From the NCBI GenBank assembly GCA_003725745.1, contig RHDP01000001.1, positions 1,047,001-1,111,000 of the forward strand: 64,000 nucleotides of DNA, in the 5' to 3' direction. Below the pieces are notes generated by a model that was given only the letters and a program-made list of their open reading frames with translations, was not told where the DNA came from and made no database searches. The position numbers and the translations under genes were made by a program. The stretch comes from Streptomyces sp. I6 (GTDB lineage Bacteria > Actinomycetota > Actinomycetes > Streptomycetales > Streptomycetaceae). Within the stretch, counting starts at the first letter, position 1. The number at the start of each line of letters is the position of its first letter. Positions 1 through 9,349 of the stretch are shown here, one piece after another.

Positions 1-531
1 AAGCTGGGCTTCGCATCGACGCTGTTCGTGTCGACCGGCTGGCTGCGGGGCCCGCACCACCAGGGCGGAGCGCCCGACACCATGCTGGACTGGGGGCAGG
101 TGCGGGAACTCGCCGCGGCGGGCACGGAGATCGGCGGACACTCGCACACCCATCCGCAACTGGACCAGCTGGACGACGGCCCGCTCCGGTCCGAGGCACT
201 GCGCTGCAGGGAGATCATCACCGCGGAACTGGGGACCACCCCGGTCTCGTTCGCCTATCCCTACGGCTACTCCAGCCGTCGGGTCCGCCGGGCGGTGCGC
301 GCGGCGGGTTTCGCGCAGTCGCTGGCCGTGGGGAACGCCCTGGCCCGCCGGCGGCAGGGACCGTACGCCCTGGAGCGGGTGACCGTGCGGCGCTCCACGG
401 GCGCCGGGGAGTTCGGGCGGCTCGTCGAGGGCCGGGGCGTGGCTCTCGGCTTCGCCCGGGACCGGGTCCTCACCAAGGGGTACGCCGTCCTGCGCCGTGC
501 GAGGAGGGCGGCCCGGTTGCCGCGCACCTGA
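1..531 (+). CDS. Polysaccharide deacetylase (NodB-like), 5' end outside window
   Basis: The reading frame is open from the first base, so this is the C-terminal part (176 residues seen) of a longer protein. The stretch with His-Ser-His-Thr-His-Pro (bases 139-156) is the metal-binding motif of the NodB polysaccharide deacetylase fold, where His residues hold zinc. The following AYPYG-type segment is also typical of the family. Such enzymes remove acetyl groups from cell-wall or extracellular polysaccharides. The signal peptide or any extra N-terminal domain, and hence location and substrate, cannot be judged because the start is missing. The tail is Arg/Ala-rich and ends 97 bases before the next start codon. 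Confidence 0.8.
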   Translation, partial: KLGFASTLFVSTGWLRGPHHQGGAPDTMLDWGQVRELAAAGTEIGGHSHTHPQLDQLDDGPLRSEALRCREIITAELGTTPVSFAYPYGYSSRRVRRAVRAAGFAQSLAVGNALARRRQGPYALERVTVRRSTGAGEFGRLVEGRGVALGFARDRVLTKGYAVLRRARRAARLPRT

Positions 532-628
532 GCGGCCGGGCGGGGAGCGGGCCGGGAGCGGGCGGGGAGACCGGCGGCACGACCCAAAAGGCCGTGCACC
601 GGGGGCCGAGGTGCCGGATCATGGCGCC

Positions 629-1723
629 ATGACCGCCACGCCTGAGCACGCTCTGCCGATCCGGCTCAACGTCGACGACAGCGACTCGCCGTCGGATGTC
701 GTCGACGCGCTGTTCCTCGGCCGCTTCGCGGCGGGCGAGCAGCCGTTCTCGCACAGTTCGACGATCGACCGGGTCAAGCCCGGCGCCACGCTGCTGCCGC
801 CGGGCGCCCGGGTACTGCGCGCCGCGCGCGACGACGACCGGAGCGCGACGCTCGCCGAGGGCGACGGCTGGACCCTGCTGGTCTCCCGGTGGAACCGCGG
901 TGCGGACATCACGGTCACCGCGGTCAGCTCCGAACTCGCCGAGCACGTCCACCGGCAGGCGACCGACGGAGTCCAGGACGAGCCGGAGCCTCAGCCCGAG
1001 AACGTGACCATGGGCTTCTGGTACGTCTCCCCGCGCCGGGGGCCGCACCGTACGACCCGCCAGATCAGCGCCGGCACCTGGGACGAGGTCCGGCCCAACT
1101 ACACCGCCCCGGTGGCGAAGGCGATGGACCGGCTGATGAAGGTGACGCCCGACGACATCGCGGGCCGGCTGCTCCTGCTGCACGGTCCGCCGGGCACGGG
1201 GAAGACATCCGCGCTGCGGACTCTGGCCCGCTCCTGGCGCGACTGGTGCCAGGTGGACTGCGTCCTCGACCCCGAGCGCCTGTTCAACGACGTCGGCTAT
1301 CTGATGGACATCGCCATCGGCGAGGACGAGGGTACGGCCAAGGAACGCTGGAGGCTGCTGCTCCTGGAGGACTGCGACGAGCTGATCCGCGGCGAGGCCC
1401 GGCACGCCGCGGGCCAGGCGCTGTCCCGGCTGCTGAACCTGACGGACGGGCTGCTCGGCCAGGGCCGCAACGTCCTCGTGGGCGTCACCACCAACGAGGA
1501 CCTGGAGCGGCTGCACCCCGCGGTCGTCCGGCCGGGCCGCTGTCTCGCGCGGATCGAGGTCGGCCCGCTCACCCGCGATGAGGCCGTGTCCTGGCTGGGC
1601 ACGGAGGAGGAGGTCGGCCGCGAGGGCGCGACGCTGGCGGAGCTGTACGCCCTGCGCCGGGGGACGGTGCCGGCGTCCGTGCCGTCCCAGCACGACGGGG
1701 CGGACGCCGGGCTGTACCTCTGA
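629..1723 (+). CDS. AAA-family ATPase with DUF5925 N-terminal region
   Basis: This 364-residue protein carries a clear P-loop GPPGTGKTS at about residues 186-194 and an acidic Walker B segment (LLLLEDCDEL) near 241-250. An Arg-rich sensor segment (VVRPGRC) follows, as in small AAA+ ATPases of the FtsH/BCS1-like type. The first 180 residues resemble the DUF5925 region that accompanies this ATPase in Streptomyces. I chose the ATG at 629 (MTATPEHALP) because family similarity begins there. The upstream extension of the frame is Arg/Gly-rich, non-protein-like sequence. No membrane segment or partner gene is visible, so the substrate is unknown. The gene is intact. Confidence 0.82.
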   Translation: MTATPEHALPIRLNVDDSDSPSDVVDALFLGRFAAGEQPFSHSSTIDRVKPGATLLPPGARVLRAARDDDRSATLAEGDGWTLLVSRWNRGADITVTAVSSELAEHVHRQATDGVQDEPEPQPENVTMGFWYVSPRRGPHRTTRQISAGTWDEVRPNYTAPVAKAMDRLMKVTPDDIAGRLLLLHGPPGTGKTSALRTLARSWRDWCQVDCVLDPERLFNDVGYLMDIAIGEDEGTAKERWRLLLLEDCDELIRGEARHAAGQALSRLLNLTDGLLGQGRNVLVGVTTNEDLERLHPAVVRPGRCLARIEVGPLTRDEAVSWLGTEEEVGREGATLAELYALRRGTVPASVPSQHDGADAGLYL

Positions 1724-1760
1724 GGGCAGCCCTTGGTCAGCCGGCCCCGGCCCGGACCCG

Positions 1761-1820
1761 GTCCGCACCGCCGGGCACCGGTCCGCACCGCCGGGCACCG
1801 GTCCGCACCGCCGGTCGGCC
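1761..1820. repeat. 20-bp tandem repeat between convergent genes
   Basis: A 20-base unit beginning GTCCGCACCG occurs twice exactly (1761-1780, 1781-1800). A half copy follows and then three copies of an 8-base CCGGTCGG-type unit up to about 1835. It fills the gap between the ATPase gene and the convergent GntR gene and could act as a transcription barrier. No function can be assigned from sequence alone. Confidence 0.7.
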
Positions 1821-1854
1821 GGTCGGCCGGTCGGTTGCCGGACCCGGGCCGGGG

Positions 1855-2229
1855 TCACTTCCGGTAGGTGGCGCGCAGCGCGTCCTGCACCGCCGAGAGT
1901 GCGTCCGCACGGGACAGGCCGAGGCGGTGGACCTGTTCGGCGTACGCCTGCGCGGCCGTCGCGGCCTGGCGCTCGGCGGCGTCACCGGCCGCCGCGACGA
2001 ACGTGCCGTTGCGGCCCCGGGTTTCGATCACTCCGTCTCCCTCGAGGGCTCGGTACGCCTTGGCGACGGTGTTGGCGGCGAGGCCGAGCTCCTCCGCGAG
2101 CCCCCGCACGGTGGGCAGTTTGTAGCCGACGGGCAGTGCGCCCGAGCGGGCCTGGGCCGAGATCTGGGAGCGGAGCTGCTCGTAGGGCGCGGGAGCCGCG
2201 TCCGTGTCGATGACGATTTTCAAGGTCAC
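1855..2229 (-). CDS. GntR-family transcriptional regulator, short YtrA-like type
   Basis: A 124-residue protein with an N-terminal winged helix of GntR type: PYEQLRSQI, then a GxLPVGYKLPTVRGLAEELG segment, the recognition helix ANTVAKAYRALE, and the wing GVIETRGRNGTFV. The short C-terminal part (about residues 75-124) is helical and lacks a large ligand domain, as in the YtrA subfamily. The GTG start at 2229 gives the usual family length; the frame runs further upstream but without similarity. It is divergent from the GNAT gene at 2329 with about 100 bases between, so it may control that gene or itself. That is inference. Confidence 0.85.
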   Translation of the reverse strand: MTLKIVIDTDAAPAPYEQLRSQISAQARSGALPVGYKLPTVRGLAEELGLAANTVAKAYRALEGDGVIETRGRNGTFVAAAGDAAERQAATAAQAYAEQVHRLGLSRADALSAVQDALRATYRK

Positions 2230-2328
2230 TACGCGATTGTCCCCCACTTCCGGGGCCCGGGCACGCCGCTCCGGTCGTCCGGGAAATTGACAGGCGTGCA
2301 CGGGGGCGCACGCGTAGCGTGCCTCCTC

Positions 2329-3252
2329 ATGACCGTGATCGTCCGCGCCTTCCGTGCGCCGGGAGACGCCGAAGCCGTCGCCCGGGTGCGCCGCGCCGCC
2401 CTGCCCTTCATGCTGGTCACCCCCGAGGCCCTGGCGTTCGAGGGGGAGCATGCGCATCCGCGCTCCCGGTACCGGCCGCTGGTCGCCGAGGACGACGGGG
2501 AGGTCATCGGCACGGCGCAGGTGGGGCTCGCCCACGACAGCCCCGAACCGGGGGTCGGGTACGCCAACGTCTATGTGCACCCCGAGCGCCGCGGGCGGGG
2601 CGCGGGTACCGCCGTGGTGCGCGCCGCCGAGGAGTATCTGGCCGGTGTGGGCGCCACCGAGGTCTACACCTGGGTGCTGGACGAGCCCGGGCACCGTGCC
2701 TTCGCGGAGCGGCACGGCTACCGGGCCGGGCGCACCGCGCACTTCCTCCGCCTCGACCTGGCCACCGGGACGCTGCCGCCGTTGCGGACCCCGCCGGACG
2801 GGGTGCGGATCGTCCCGGCGTCCGACTTCGCCGGCGGCCCCCGGCCGCTGTTCGAACTGGACGCCGCAGCGACGGCCGACGAACCGGGCGATGTGACGAC
2901 CGAGTTGACCGACTACGCCCACTGGCTCGACGAGACCTGGGGGCATCCGATGTTCAGCCCGGAACTGACGTCGGTCGCCGTCGTCGACGGGCGCCCGGTG
3001 GCGTTCAGCGCGGCCCGCACGGACGGCGCGACCCGCTACGGGACCGCCATGACCGGCACCGCCCGGGAGTACCGTGGCCGCGGGCTGGCCAAGCTGGTGA
3101 AGAACGACTCGCTGCACCGGGCGCGGGACGCCGGATGCACCGAGGCCTTCACCGGCAACGACGCGGGCAACGCCCCGATGCTCGCCGTCAACGAGTGGTT
3201 CGGTTACCAGATCTGCGCGACGGAGGTGCGCCATGTCCGCACGCTGGGGTGA
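2329..3252 (+). CDS. GNAT N-acetyltransferase with two GNAT domains
   Basis: This 307-residue protein contains two GNAT folds in tandem. The first has the acetyl-CoA loop motif ERRGRGAGTAVV at about residues 85-100. The second has YRGRGLAKLVK at about 245-256 followed by an Asn-rich segment (GNDAGNAPMLAVN) typical of the last GNAT helix. Tandem GNATs in actinomycetes act on small amines or antibiotics such as mycothiol precursors, but this one cannot be assigned a substrate. The ATG start lies just after the divergent GntR promoter region. Its last 20 bases overlap the following DUF402 gene, implying co-translation. Confidence 0.85.
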   Translation: MTVIVRAFRAPGDAEAVARVRRAALPFMLVTPEALAFEGEHAHPRSRYRPLVAEDDGEVIGTAQVGLAHDSPEPGVGYANVYVHPERRGRGAGTAVVRAAEEYLAGVGATEVYTWVLDEPGHRAFAERHGYRAGRTAHFLRLDLATGTLPPLRTPPDGVRIVPASDFAGGPRPLFELDAAATADEPGDVTTELTDYAHWLDETWGHPMFSPELTSVAVVDGRPVAFSAARTDGATRYGTAMTGTAREYRGRGLAKLVKNDSLHRARDAGCTEAFTGNDAGNAPMLAVNEWFGYQICATEVRHVRTLG

Positions 3253-3727
3253 ATCCTGGGTCGATGTCACCCTGGTCAAGGCGGGTCGTACGAAGATCCG
3301 CTACCCGGCGGTGGTCGTCGCCGACGACGGCACCCGGATCACCGTCCGTGCGCCGTGGGCGGGTGAGGGCGTGAAGGACTTCGGGTTCGTCCGCTTCGAA
3401 CCGGGCGACGTCTTCACCGAGTACTACTGGCGCGACCGCTGGTACGCCGTCAAGGAGGTCCGGGCGGGCGACGGGACGCTGAAGGGCTGGTACACGGACA
3501 TCACCCGGCCCGCCCGGGTGTCCGGGGACGAGCTGGTGGTGGAGGACCTGGACCTGGATCTGTGGGTGTCTGCCGACGGCGCCCTGGTCGTGCGGCTGGA
3601 CGAGGACGAGTTCGCCGCGAGCGGTCTCGCCGAGCGGGACCCCCGGGCGGCCGAGGAGGCCGAGCGCGCCCTCGACGCGCTGGAACTCCTCGCCCGGCAG
3701 GGCCGGTTCACCCGCCTGCTGGTCTGA
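3233..3727 (+). CDS. DUF402 domain protein (FomD-like nucleotide phosphate hydrolase fold)
   Basis: A 164-residue protein matching the DUF402 family. The Tyr/Trp-rich core (FTEYYWRDRWYAVKEV), the GWYTDIT motif and the acidic run VVEDLDLDLWV with later DEDEF are the conserved barrel and metal-binding positions of the family. Characterised members (FomD, Ntdp-like) hydrolyse nucleotide phosphates with divalent metal. The substrate here is unknown. A strong ribosome site (GGAGG) lies inside the end of the GNAT gene, which it overlaps by 20 bases. Its 3' end overlaps the convergent methyltransferase-NUDIX gene by 20 bases. Confidence 0.83.
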   Translation: MSARWGESWVDVTLVKAGRTKIRYPAVVVADDGTRITVRAPWAGEGVKDFGFVRFEPGDVFTEYYWRDRWYAVKEVRAGDGTLKGWYTDITRPARVSGDELVVEDLDLDLWVSADGALVVRLDEDEFAASGLAERDPRAAEEAERALDALELLARQGRFTRLLV

Positions 3728-4876
3728 CACCCGTCATCGGCAGCGGCACCGCACGGTCCGGGACAGCCGGATCGTGGCCCACCGGGTCGTCGTCCTCGTG
3801 CCAGTGGAGGACGAACCTCTCGCCCCTGCGGTACGCCTCGAACCCGGCCCTGCTGTACGCGACCATGTCCTCCGGCAGCGCCGCCAGCGGGTGCCAGGCC
3901 AGCTCAGAGCACTTGTGCGGTTCCCGGTTGTACGGCTCGCCGCCCTTCCCGTGGACCGCCTCGAAGAACCAGCCGGTGCGCGGTGGGCCGCCGGGCCCCC
4001 GGTGCTGCATGACCAGCGCGACGCGCAGGTCCTCCGGCGCGAACGCGACGCCGATCTCCTCGTACGCCTCGCGCACCATGGCAGCGCGCACGTCCTCCCC
4101 GTCCTCCACGTGCCCCGACGGGGCGTGCCACAGTCCGTCCGCGTAGCCGGTGCCGGCACGGCGGGCGAGCAGGACGTCGCCGCCGCGCCGCAGGACGAGG
4201 TGGACGTCGACGACTTCGCTGTGCCGGGCCGGGGCCGCGTCGGCGGACCCGTCGGCGACCGCGTCGGCGGCCTCGTCGTGAGGCACCGGACCCGTCCGGG
4301 CCACCAGGGCGTACCGCTCGTCGTGCACCGGGCGGCCCAGAGCCCGGGCACGTCCGACAGCCGCTCGTGGTCGATCCGCCGGCTCAGCGACCCAAGGGCG
4401 CCGATCAGCCGGGCGGCCGGCAGTCCGCTGCCGCCCCACACCCCCTCGACCAGCACCAACCGCCCGCCCGGGCGCAGCAGTGACGCCCAGTGGGCGAGAG
4501 CCGCCTCGGGATCGGGCAGCGCCCACAGCACATGGCGGACCAGCACGGCGTCGAAACGCCGGTCCCCCACCGGGGGCCGCTCGGCGGGTCCCGTCAGCAC
4601 CTCGGCCGCGGTGCCGGCGAGTTTGCGGCGAGCGGCGTCCGCCATCCGCGGCGAGAGGTCGACGGCGGTCACCCGGTGGCCCTGCTCGGCGGCGAGCAGG
4701 GCGAGGCTGCCCGTACCGCATCCGAGGTCGAGCACGTCGGAGGGATCCGGCGGCAGCCAGTGCCGCATCCGTTCCGCCCAGGCACGGCGGACCCCGGGGT
4801 CGCGCAGCCCGTGGTCGGGCTCCTCGTCGTAGGTGTCCGCGGCGGCGTCCCAGTAGTCCCGGTCGATCGTCGTCAT
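3708..4876 (-). CDS. Bifunctional class I SAM methyltransferase / NUDIX hydrolase, frameshifted as read
   Basis: The N-terminal half (about residues 1-185) is a class I SAM methyltransferase with the SAM-binding loop VLDLGCGTGSLAL and the acidic strand end TAVDLS. The C-terminal half is a NUDIX domain with the box GHVEDGEDVRAAMVREAYEE. No stop or new start lies between the halves, and this fused layout is known in actinomycetes. The frame changes at 4331-4339. The first frame runs to WAARCTT, while the other frame gives the expected methyltransferase ending (HDERYALVAR) and then NUDIX. One extra G in the GGG run of the coding strand restores a single 389-residue protein starting at the ATG at 4876. 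The break is probably a consensus error. The substrate is unknown. Confidence 0.78.
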
Positions 4877-4967
4877 GCGTCCGATCCTGGCAGCCGCCAC
4901 TGACACGACGAGGCGGCCCCGGTGAGGGACCGTGCCGCTCCGCGGACGCAGAGGTGGACGGCGTCCG

Positions 4968-6464
4968 TCACGCCGTCGCCCTGCGCAGGCGCCCGGCGAG
5001 CCTCCTCAGCAGCGGCCAGGCCAGCAGCACCGCGATGACGGCGTAGACCGCCACCGAGAAGGGGGTGTTGACGAGCCCGGTGGCACTGCCGTCGCTGATC
5101 TGGAGGGCCCGCCTCAGCTGCTGTTCGGCGGCCGGGCCGAGGATGACGCTGATGACCGCGGGCAGCACGGGCAGGCCGTAGCGCCGCATCCCGAAGCCGA
5201 TCAGGCCGATCAGCAGCAGGATCAGCAGGTCCAGCGCCTCCCCGCCGACCGCGTAGGCGCCGACGGCCGCGAAGAAGAGGATGCCCGCGTACAGGTACGG
5301 CCGTGGGATGCGCAGCAGTTTCGCCCACAGGGGCGCGAGCGGCAGGTTGAGTGCGAGAAGCAGGACCATGCCGACGAACAGGGACGCGATGAGGCCCCAG
5401 ACCAGCTCGGGTTCTCGCTCGAACAGCAGGGGCCCGGGCTGGATGCCGTACTGCTGGAAGGCCGCGAGCATCACGGCCGCGACGGCGGTGGTCGGCAGGC
5501 CCAGGGTCAGCATCGACACCAGAGTGCCGGCCGCCGACGCGGACGCCGCGGACTCCGGTCCCGCCACGCCCTCGATGGCGCCCTTGCCGAACTCGTCCTT
5601 GTGCCGGGAGAGCCGTTTCTCGGTGACGTACGACAGGAAGGTGGGGATCTCCGCGCCGCCGGCGGGGACGGCGCCGAACGGGAAGCCGATCAGCGGGCCG
5701 CGCAGCCAGGACTTCCAGGTCCTGCGGACGTCGGACCGGGCGAGCCAGGGGCGCCCGACCGGTATCGCCTCGCCGGTGTCGCGCCGCAGATGCGCGGCCA
5801 CCCACAGCGCCTCGCCGATCGCGAAGAGCCCGACGGCGACGATGACGACGTCGATGCCGTCGGCGAGTTGGAGCGAGCCGAAGGTGAGCCGCTGCTGTCC
5901 GGTGAGCTGGTCCAGGCCGACGAGGCCCAGGGTGAGCCCGACGAGCAGCGAGGCGAGGCCCCGGATGCGGGAGGAGCCGAGGACGGAGGTGACGGCGATG
6001 AAGGCCAGCACCATGATGGCGAAGTAGTCGGGTGCCCCGATGTCGACGGCGAGCGCGGCGACGGTCGGGGCGAGCGCGACGAGGAGGATCGTGCCGATCA
6101 TGCCGCCCGCGAAGTGGCCGATGGCGGCGGCGGCGAGCGCCTGTGCGCCCCGGCCCGCCCTGGCCATCGGGTTGCCGTCGATCGCGGCGACCACGGCGGC
6201 GCTCTCACCGGGGGTGTTGAGCAGGATGGACGTGGTCGATCCGCCGAACATGGCCCCGTAGTAGATGCCGGCGAACATGATGAACGCGCCGGTCGGTTCG
6301 AGTCCGTAGGTGACGGGCAGCAGCAGCGCCACCGCCATGGCCGGGCCGATGCCGGGCAGCACGCCGATGGCGGTGCCGAGCAGCACGCCGAGCGCCGCCC
6401 AGAGGAGGTTGGCCGGGGTCAGTGCCGTCCCGAAGCCGTCGAGGAGGGAGTGGAGCGAATCCAT
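4968..6464 (-). CDS. tctA: TctA-family tricarboxylate transporter, large membrane subunit
   Basis: A 498-residue membrane protein of the tripartite tricarboxylate transporter family. The family signature near the N-terminus ([20 protein letters not shown], roughly residues 30-50) is present, as is the conserved [13 protein letters not shown] motif at about 80-92. Many hydrophobic helices follow, consistent with about 11-12 membrane segments. It works with the small membrane subunit TctB and the periplasm-type binding protein TctC encoded directly upstream, taking up citrate or a related carboxylate using an ion gradient. The start overlaps the end of tctB by 46 bases. The gene is intact. Confidence 0.93.
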   Translation of the reverse strand: MDSLHSLLDGFGTALTPANLLWAALGVLLGTAIGVLPGIGPAMAVALLLPVTYGLEPTGAFIMFAGIYYGAMFGGSTTSILLNTPGESAAVVAAIDGNPMARAGRGAQALAAAAIGHFAGGMIGTILLVALAPTVAALAVDIGAPDYFAIMVLAFIAVTSVLGSSRIRGLASLLVGLTLGLVGLDQLTGQQRLTFGSLQLADGIDVVIVAVGLFAIGEALWVAAHLRRDTGEAIPVGRPWLARSDVRRTWKSWLRGPLIGFPFGAVPAGGAEIPTFLSYVTEKRLSRHKDEFGKGAIEGVAGPESAASASAAGTLVSMLTLGLPTTAVAAVMLAAFQQYGIQPGPLLFEREPELVWGLIASLFVGMVLLLALNLPLAPLWAKLLRIPRPYLYAGILFFAAVGAYAVGGEALDLLILLLIGLIGFGMRRYGLPVLPAVISVILGPAAEQQLRRALQISDGSATGLVNTPFSVAVYAVIAVLLAWPLLRRLAGRLRRATA

Positions 6465-7012
6465 CGGCTAGAGCACCCCATCAGCGGGCCGCCGGGCAGC
6501 GGCACCCCGAGCAGGTTGTTGAAGACATGGAAGTTGAGCAGCGACAGGACGGCCGCGATCAGCGGGTCGCGCCGCGGATGCCTGCTGCCCAGCGCGTATG
6601 CCGAGCCCCAGAAGAGCAGCGCCCCGGAGACCGGGAAGCCGAGCGGCTCGATGAGGACGGCGTTGCCGACGAAGACCCCGGCGAGCAGCAGCACGGTGCG
6701 CCGGTCACCGGGCCCGGCGAGGTCGATGTCCTCGCCGGTCTCGGCCTCTCCTCGGCCGCCGCGCAGCACGTCTACCGCGAGCAGGGCGGCGATCACCAGC
6801 AGTCCGGTGCCGACGGCGAGCGGCACGGTCCCGGGTCCGACGGGACCTCGCTGGGCGAGGTCGAGCGGCATCGTCAGCGCGTCGGTGAGCACGAGCACGC
6901 CGATGGCGAGGAGCAGCAGGCTCACGCCGAGTTCGGAGTGGTCCCGCAGCCAGGAGCGGCCCGCGGGTGCGGCGGGGGCCCCGGGTTCCGTCGGGGTGGT
7001 CGGGGTTCTCAC
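6419..7012 (-). CDS. tctB: TctB-family tricarboxylate transporter, small membrane subunit
   Basis: This 197-residue protein has four hydrophobic helices (for example [17 protein letters not shown] near the N-terminus and [15 protein letters not shown] later), as expected for TctB. The GTG start at 7012 overlaps the tctC stop by 4 bases, so translation is coupled. The frame is open further upstream but those codons fall inside tctC. The C-terminus runs 46 bases into tctA. TctB is the poorly conserved helper subunit, so the call rests on topology and position as much as on sequence. Confidence 0.88.
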   Translation of the reverse strand: MRTPTTPTEPGAPAAPAGRSWLRDHSELGVSLLLLAIGVLVLTDALTMPLDLAQRGPVGPGTVPLAVGTGLLVIAALLAVDVLRGGRGEAETGEDIDLAGPGDRRTVLLLAGVFVGNAVLIEPLGFPVSGALLFWGSAYALGSRHPRRDPLIAAVLSLLNFHVFNNLLGVPLPGGPLMGCSSRWIRSTPSSTASGRH

Positions 7013-7992
7013 AGCCCCAGCTCCTTCAGTACGGTGTCGACGCGGCGGTCCTGCGCCTCCAGGAAGTCGCCGAACTCCTCTCCGGGCAGGAAGGCGTCGT
7101 CCCAGCCGTTCTTCCGCAGCGACTCCCGCCACTGCTTCGAGGCGTGCAGCTCGGTGACGAGCGCGACGAGCTTGTCCCGTTCGGCGTCGGACAGCCCGGG
7201 CGGGGCGACGATGCCGCGCCAGTTGGTGAAGTCGGTGTCGAGCCCGGACTCACGCAGGGTGGGGGCGTCGAGGCCCGGAACCCGCTTCGGTCCGGTCACG
7301 GCCAGCAGCCGCAGTTCCCCGGACCTGATCTGGTCGAGGTACTCCCCGACTCCCGAGACGCCGAAGGCGATCTTGTTGCCGAGGATGGAGGCGAGCAGTT
7401 CGCCGCCGCCGTCGAAGGCGACGTAGTTGACGGACCTGGGAGCGATGCCCGCGGCCCTCGCCATCAGCATGGGGGCGAGATGGTCGGGGCCGCCGGGTGA
7501 GGAGCCTCCTCCCACGGGCACTTTGGCCGGGTCCTTCTTCCAGGCCGTGACGAGTTGCCCGATGGTCTTGTACGGGGAGTCCTTCGAGACCACCACGATG
7601 TCCTGCTCCTCGGTGAGCCGGGCGATCGGGGTGGTGTCGGCGAGGGTCCTCGGCGACTTGTTGGTGTGCACGGCGCCGACGACGCCGAGCCCCATCGACA
7701 TGGCGAGCCGGCCGTTGCCGTGCTCGCCGACGAGCCGGGTCAGTCCCACGGTGCCGCCCGCGCCGGGCAGGTTGAACACCTCGACGCCGCGGGTGAGCCC
7801 GGCCTCCTCGGCGTTCTTCGCCGCCGTTCGGGCCGTGATGTCGTAGCCGCCGCCGGGCGAGTTGGGGACCATGAAGCGCAGGCCGGGTATCCGGGTACCG
7901 GCGTCGGTGCCGCTGCCGGTGGTGAGCAGCGGTGGCCCCACGAGCACCAGCAGCGCCGCCCCGAGGAGGGCGAGGGGAGTGCGCGATCGCAC
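7009..7992 (-). CDS. tctC: TctC-family extracytoplasmic solute-binding protein
   Basis: A 327-residue secreted binding protein. An Arg-containing N-terminus followed by a hydrophobic stretch (LALLGAALLVLVGPPLL) is a signal peptide. No clear lipobox cysteine is visible. The mature part begins with the family motif FMVPNSPGGGYDITAR, the binding signature of Bug/TctC proteins, and contains VPVGGGSSPGGPDH further on. It delivers tricarboxylate or a similar acid to TctAB, encoded immediately downstream with a 4-base overlap. The GTG at 7992 was chosen as the start of the signal peptide; an upstream start near 8040 is possible. A response regulator is divergent. Confidence 0.9.
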   Translation of the reverse strand: MRSRTPLALLGAALLVLVGPPLLTTGSGTDAGTRIPGLRFMVPNSPGGGYDITARTAAKNAEEAGLTRGVEVFNLPGAGGTVGLTRLVGEHGNGRLAMSMGLGVVGAVHTNKSPRTLADTTPIARLTEEQDIVVVSKDSPYKTIGQLVTAWKKDPAKVPVGGGSSPGGPDHLAPMLMARAAGIAPRSVNYVAFDGGGELLASILGNKIAFGVSGVGEYLDQIRSGELRLLAVTGPKRVPGLDAPTLRESGLDTDFTNWRGIVAPPGLSDAERDKLVALVTELHASKQWRESLRKNGWDDAFLPGEEFGDFLEAQDRRVDTVLKELGL

Positions 7993-8315
7993 GCGAGCCG
8001 CCTTTCGGTCTGTACGGGGGATGTGTGAAGCGGCCCACATGTTGCCCGCGCGTGAACAAGCTGTCTCTCTTCCGGAATCAACGGAGGTTGTGGTCCTTGT
8101 GGTCGCGGCCTAGCGTGTCGGCGTGACGCAGCGCTTTCCCGGGCCGCACGGCCGCCGGACACCGTTCCGCCCCGGTCCGCACCCGTGGCGCCGGGACGGA
8201 TGCCCCGGCCGGAGCGGGTCCGCGAGCACCCGGGCGAGGGGAGTGGCGCCCGGCGGGTACCGGTCCGCCGCCCGCCCGTCCGTCGCGGTGAGTGCCGCCC
8301 GCGAGGTGGCTCCCG

Positions 8316-8999
8316 GTGAACGTCCTGGTGGTGGACGACGACTTCATGGTCGCCAGGCTGCACACCCGCTATGTGTCCGCGACACCCGGCTTCACGGTCG
8401 CGGGGGTGGCGCACAGCGGCGCCGAGGCACTGCGCGCGGTGGACCGGCTGCGCCCCGATCTGGTGCTGCTGGACGTGTATCTGCCCGACATGGACGGGAT
8501 CGAGGTGCTGCGCGAGCTGCGCGCGGCGGAGCGACCGGACGCGGGGCGGCAGCCGGTGGACGTCCTGTTCATCACCGCGGCCCGGGACGCCGGGGCGGTG
8601 CGTTCGGCGCTGCGCGCGGGCGCCCTGCACTATCTGATCAAGCCGTTCAGCCCCTCCGCTCTCCAGGAGCAACTGCGGCACGTGGCCTCACTCCGGAGCC
8701 GGCTGGAGTCACTGGGCGAGGCACGCCAGGAGGACGTGGACCGGATCTTCGGTACCCGTCCCCGCGGGTCCCGCGAACTCCCCAAGGGGCTCGCCGCGCA
8801 CACGGCCGACCTGGTCGACCGCATCCTGCGCGAGCACCCGGACGGTATGTCGGCCTCCGAGTGCGCGGAGGCCGGCTCGCTCTCCCGCGTCAGCGCCCGC
8901 CGCTACCTGGAGTACTTCGCGGAGACGGGCCGCGCGGAGGTGACGCTGCGGTACGGCGGCACGGGGCGGCCGGAGCGCAGGTACCGCCGGGCCGGCTGA
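8316..8999 (+). CDS. CitB/DcuR-type response regulator, no kinase gene beside it
   Basis: A 227-residue two-component regulator. The receiver domain (about 1-125) has the acidic pocket DDD at residues 7-9, phosphoacceptor Asp53 in LVLLDVYLPDMDG, and the conserved Lys of YLIKPF near 106. The C-terminal domain is a helix-turn-helix of the CitB/DctR type (SASECAEAGSLSRVSARRYLEYF). Regulators of this class usually sit downstream of a CitA-type sensor kinase and switch on carboxylate uptake, which fits the divergent tctCBA genes. Here only about 200 bases of non-coding-looking sequence precede the GTG start, and no kinase gene is seen in the window. Confidence 0.88.
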   Translation: MNVLVVDDDFMVARLHTRYVSATPGFTVAGVAHSGAEALRAVDRLRPDLVLLDVYLPDMDGIEVLRELRAAERPDAGRQPVDVLFITAARDAGAVRSALRAGALHYLIKPFSPSALQEQLRHVASLRSRLESLGEARQEDVDRIFGTRPRGSRELPKGLAAHTADLVDRILREHPDGMSASECAEAGSLSRVSARRYLEYFAETGRAEVTLRYGGTGRPERRYRRAG

Positions 9000-9349
9000 A
9001 CGGGCCGGCTGAACGGGCCGGTCGATCCGGGGGTGCCAGGGGACTCCGGCGGACTCCGGGGGATGCCGGGGGATGCAGCGTCCGCGCCCGGAGGGGGGTG
9101 TGGCACCGCGTGAGCGTACGCGCACGATCCGCGACGTTCCTCAGTCCCTGCTTACCGGCCCCTTAAAGCGACCATAAGGATCGCCGTCACCCCGCCGCAG
9201 CAGCCCGTTTCGGCGTTTCGGCGGGCTAGCTTGCTGGTCGCCGGGCGGGGTTCGGGCGTCGGTGCCGCTGATGGACCGGGGGCTGCACCGCGGTGCGGGC
9301 CCACGCCCGGGCCCCTCCCCCTACGCAACTGCTGAAGGAGATCCCCACC
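9000..9349. other. Intergenic region upstream of the AA10 monooxygenase gene
   Basis: No gene is visible. Directly after the response regulator there are short direct repeats (GGGCCGGCTGAAC-like units at 8990-9020, GGACTCCGG/GGATGCCGG units at 9041-9076). An imperfect inverted repeat CCTTA...TAAGG lies at 9161-9179 in a comparatively AT-rich patch, which is the most promoter-like part of the gap. A good ribosome site (AAGGAG) precedes the start at 9350. Confidence 0.5.

Noticed and set aside
4932-7157. A 741-codon + strand open frame opposite tctA and tctB
   Set aside because: The minus strand encodes clear TctA/TctB membrane proteins. The + frame is Gln/Asp/Gly-rich and has no recognisable fold.
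8124-8315. A short GTG frame between tctC and the response regulator as a sensor-kinase remnant
   Set aside because: The translation is Arg/Pro/Gly-rich with no kinase motif in any frame, so calling it a remnant is not supported.
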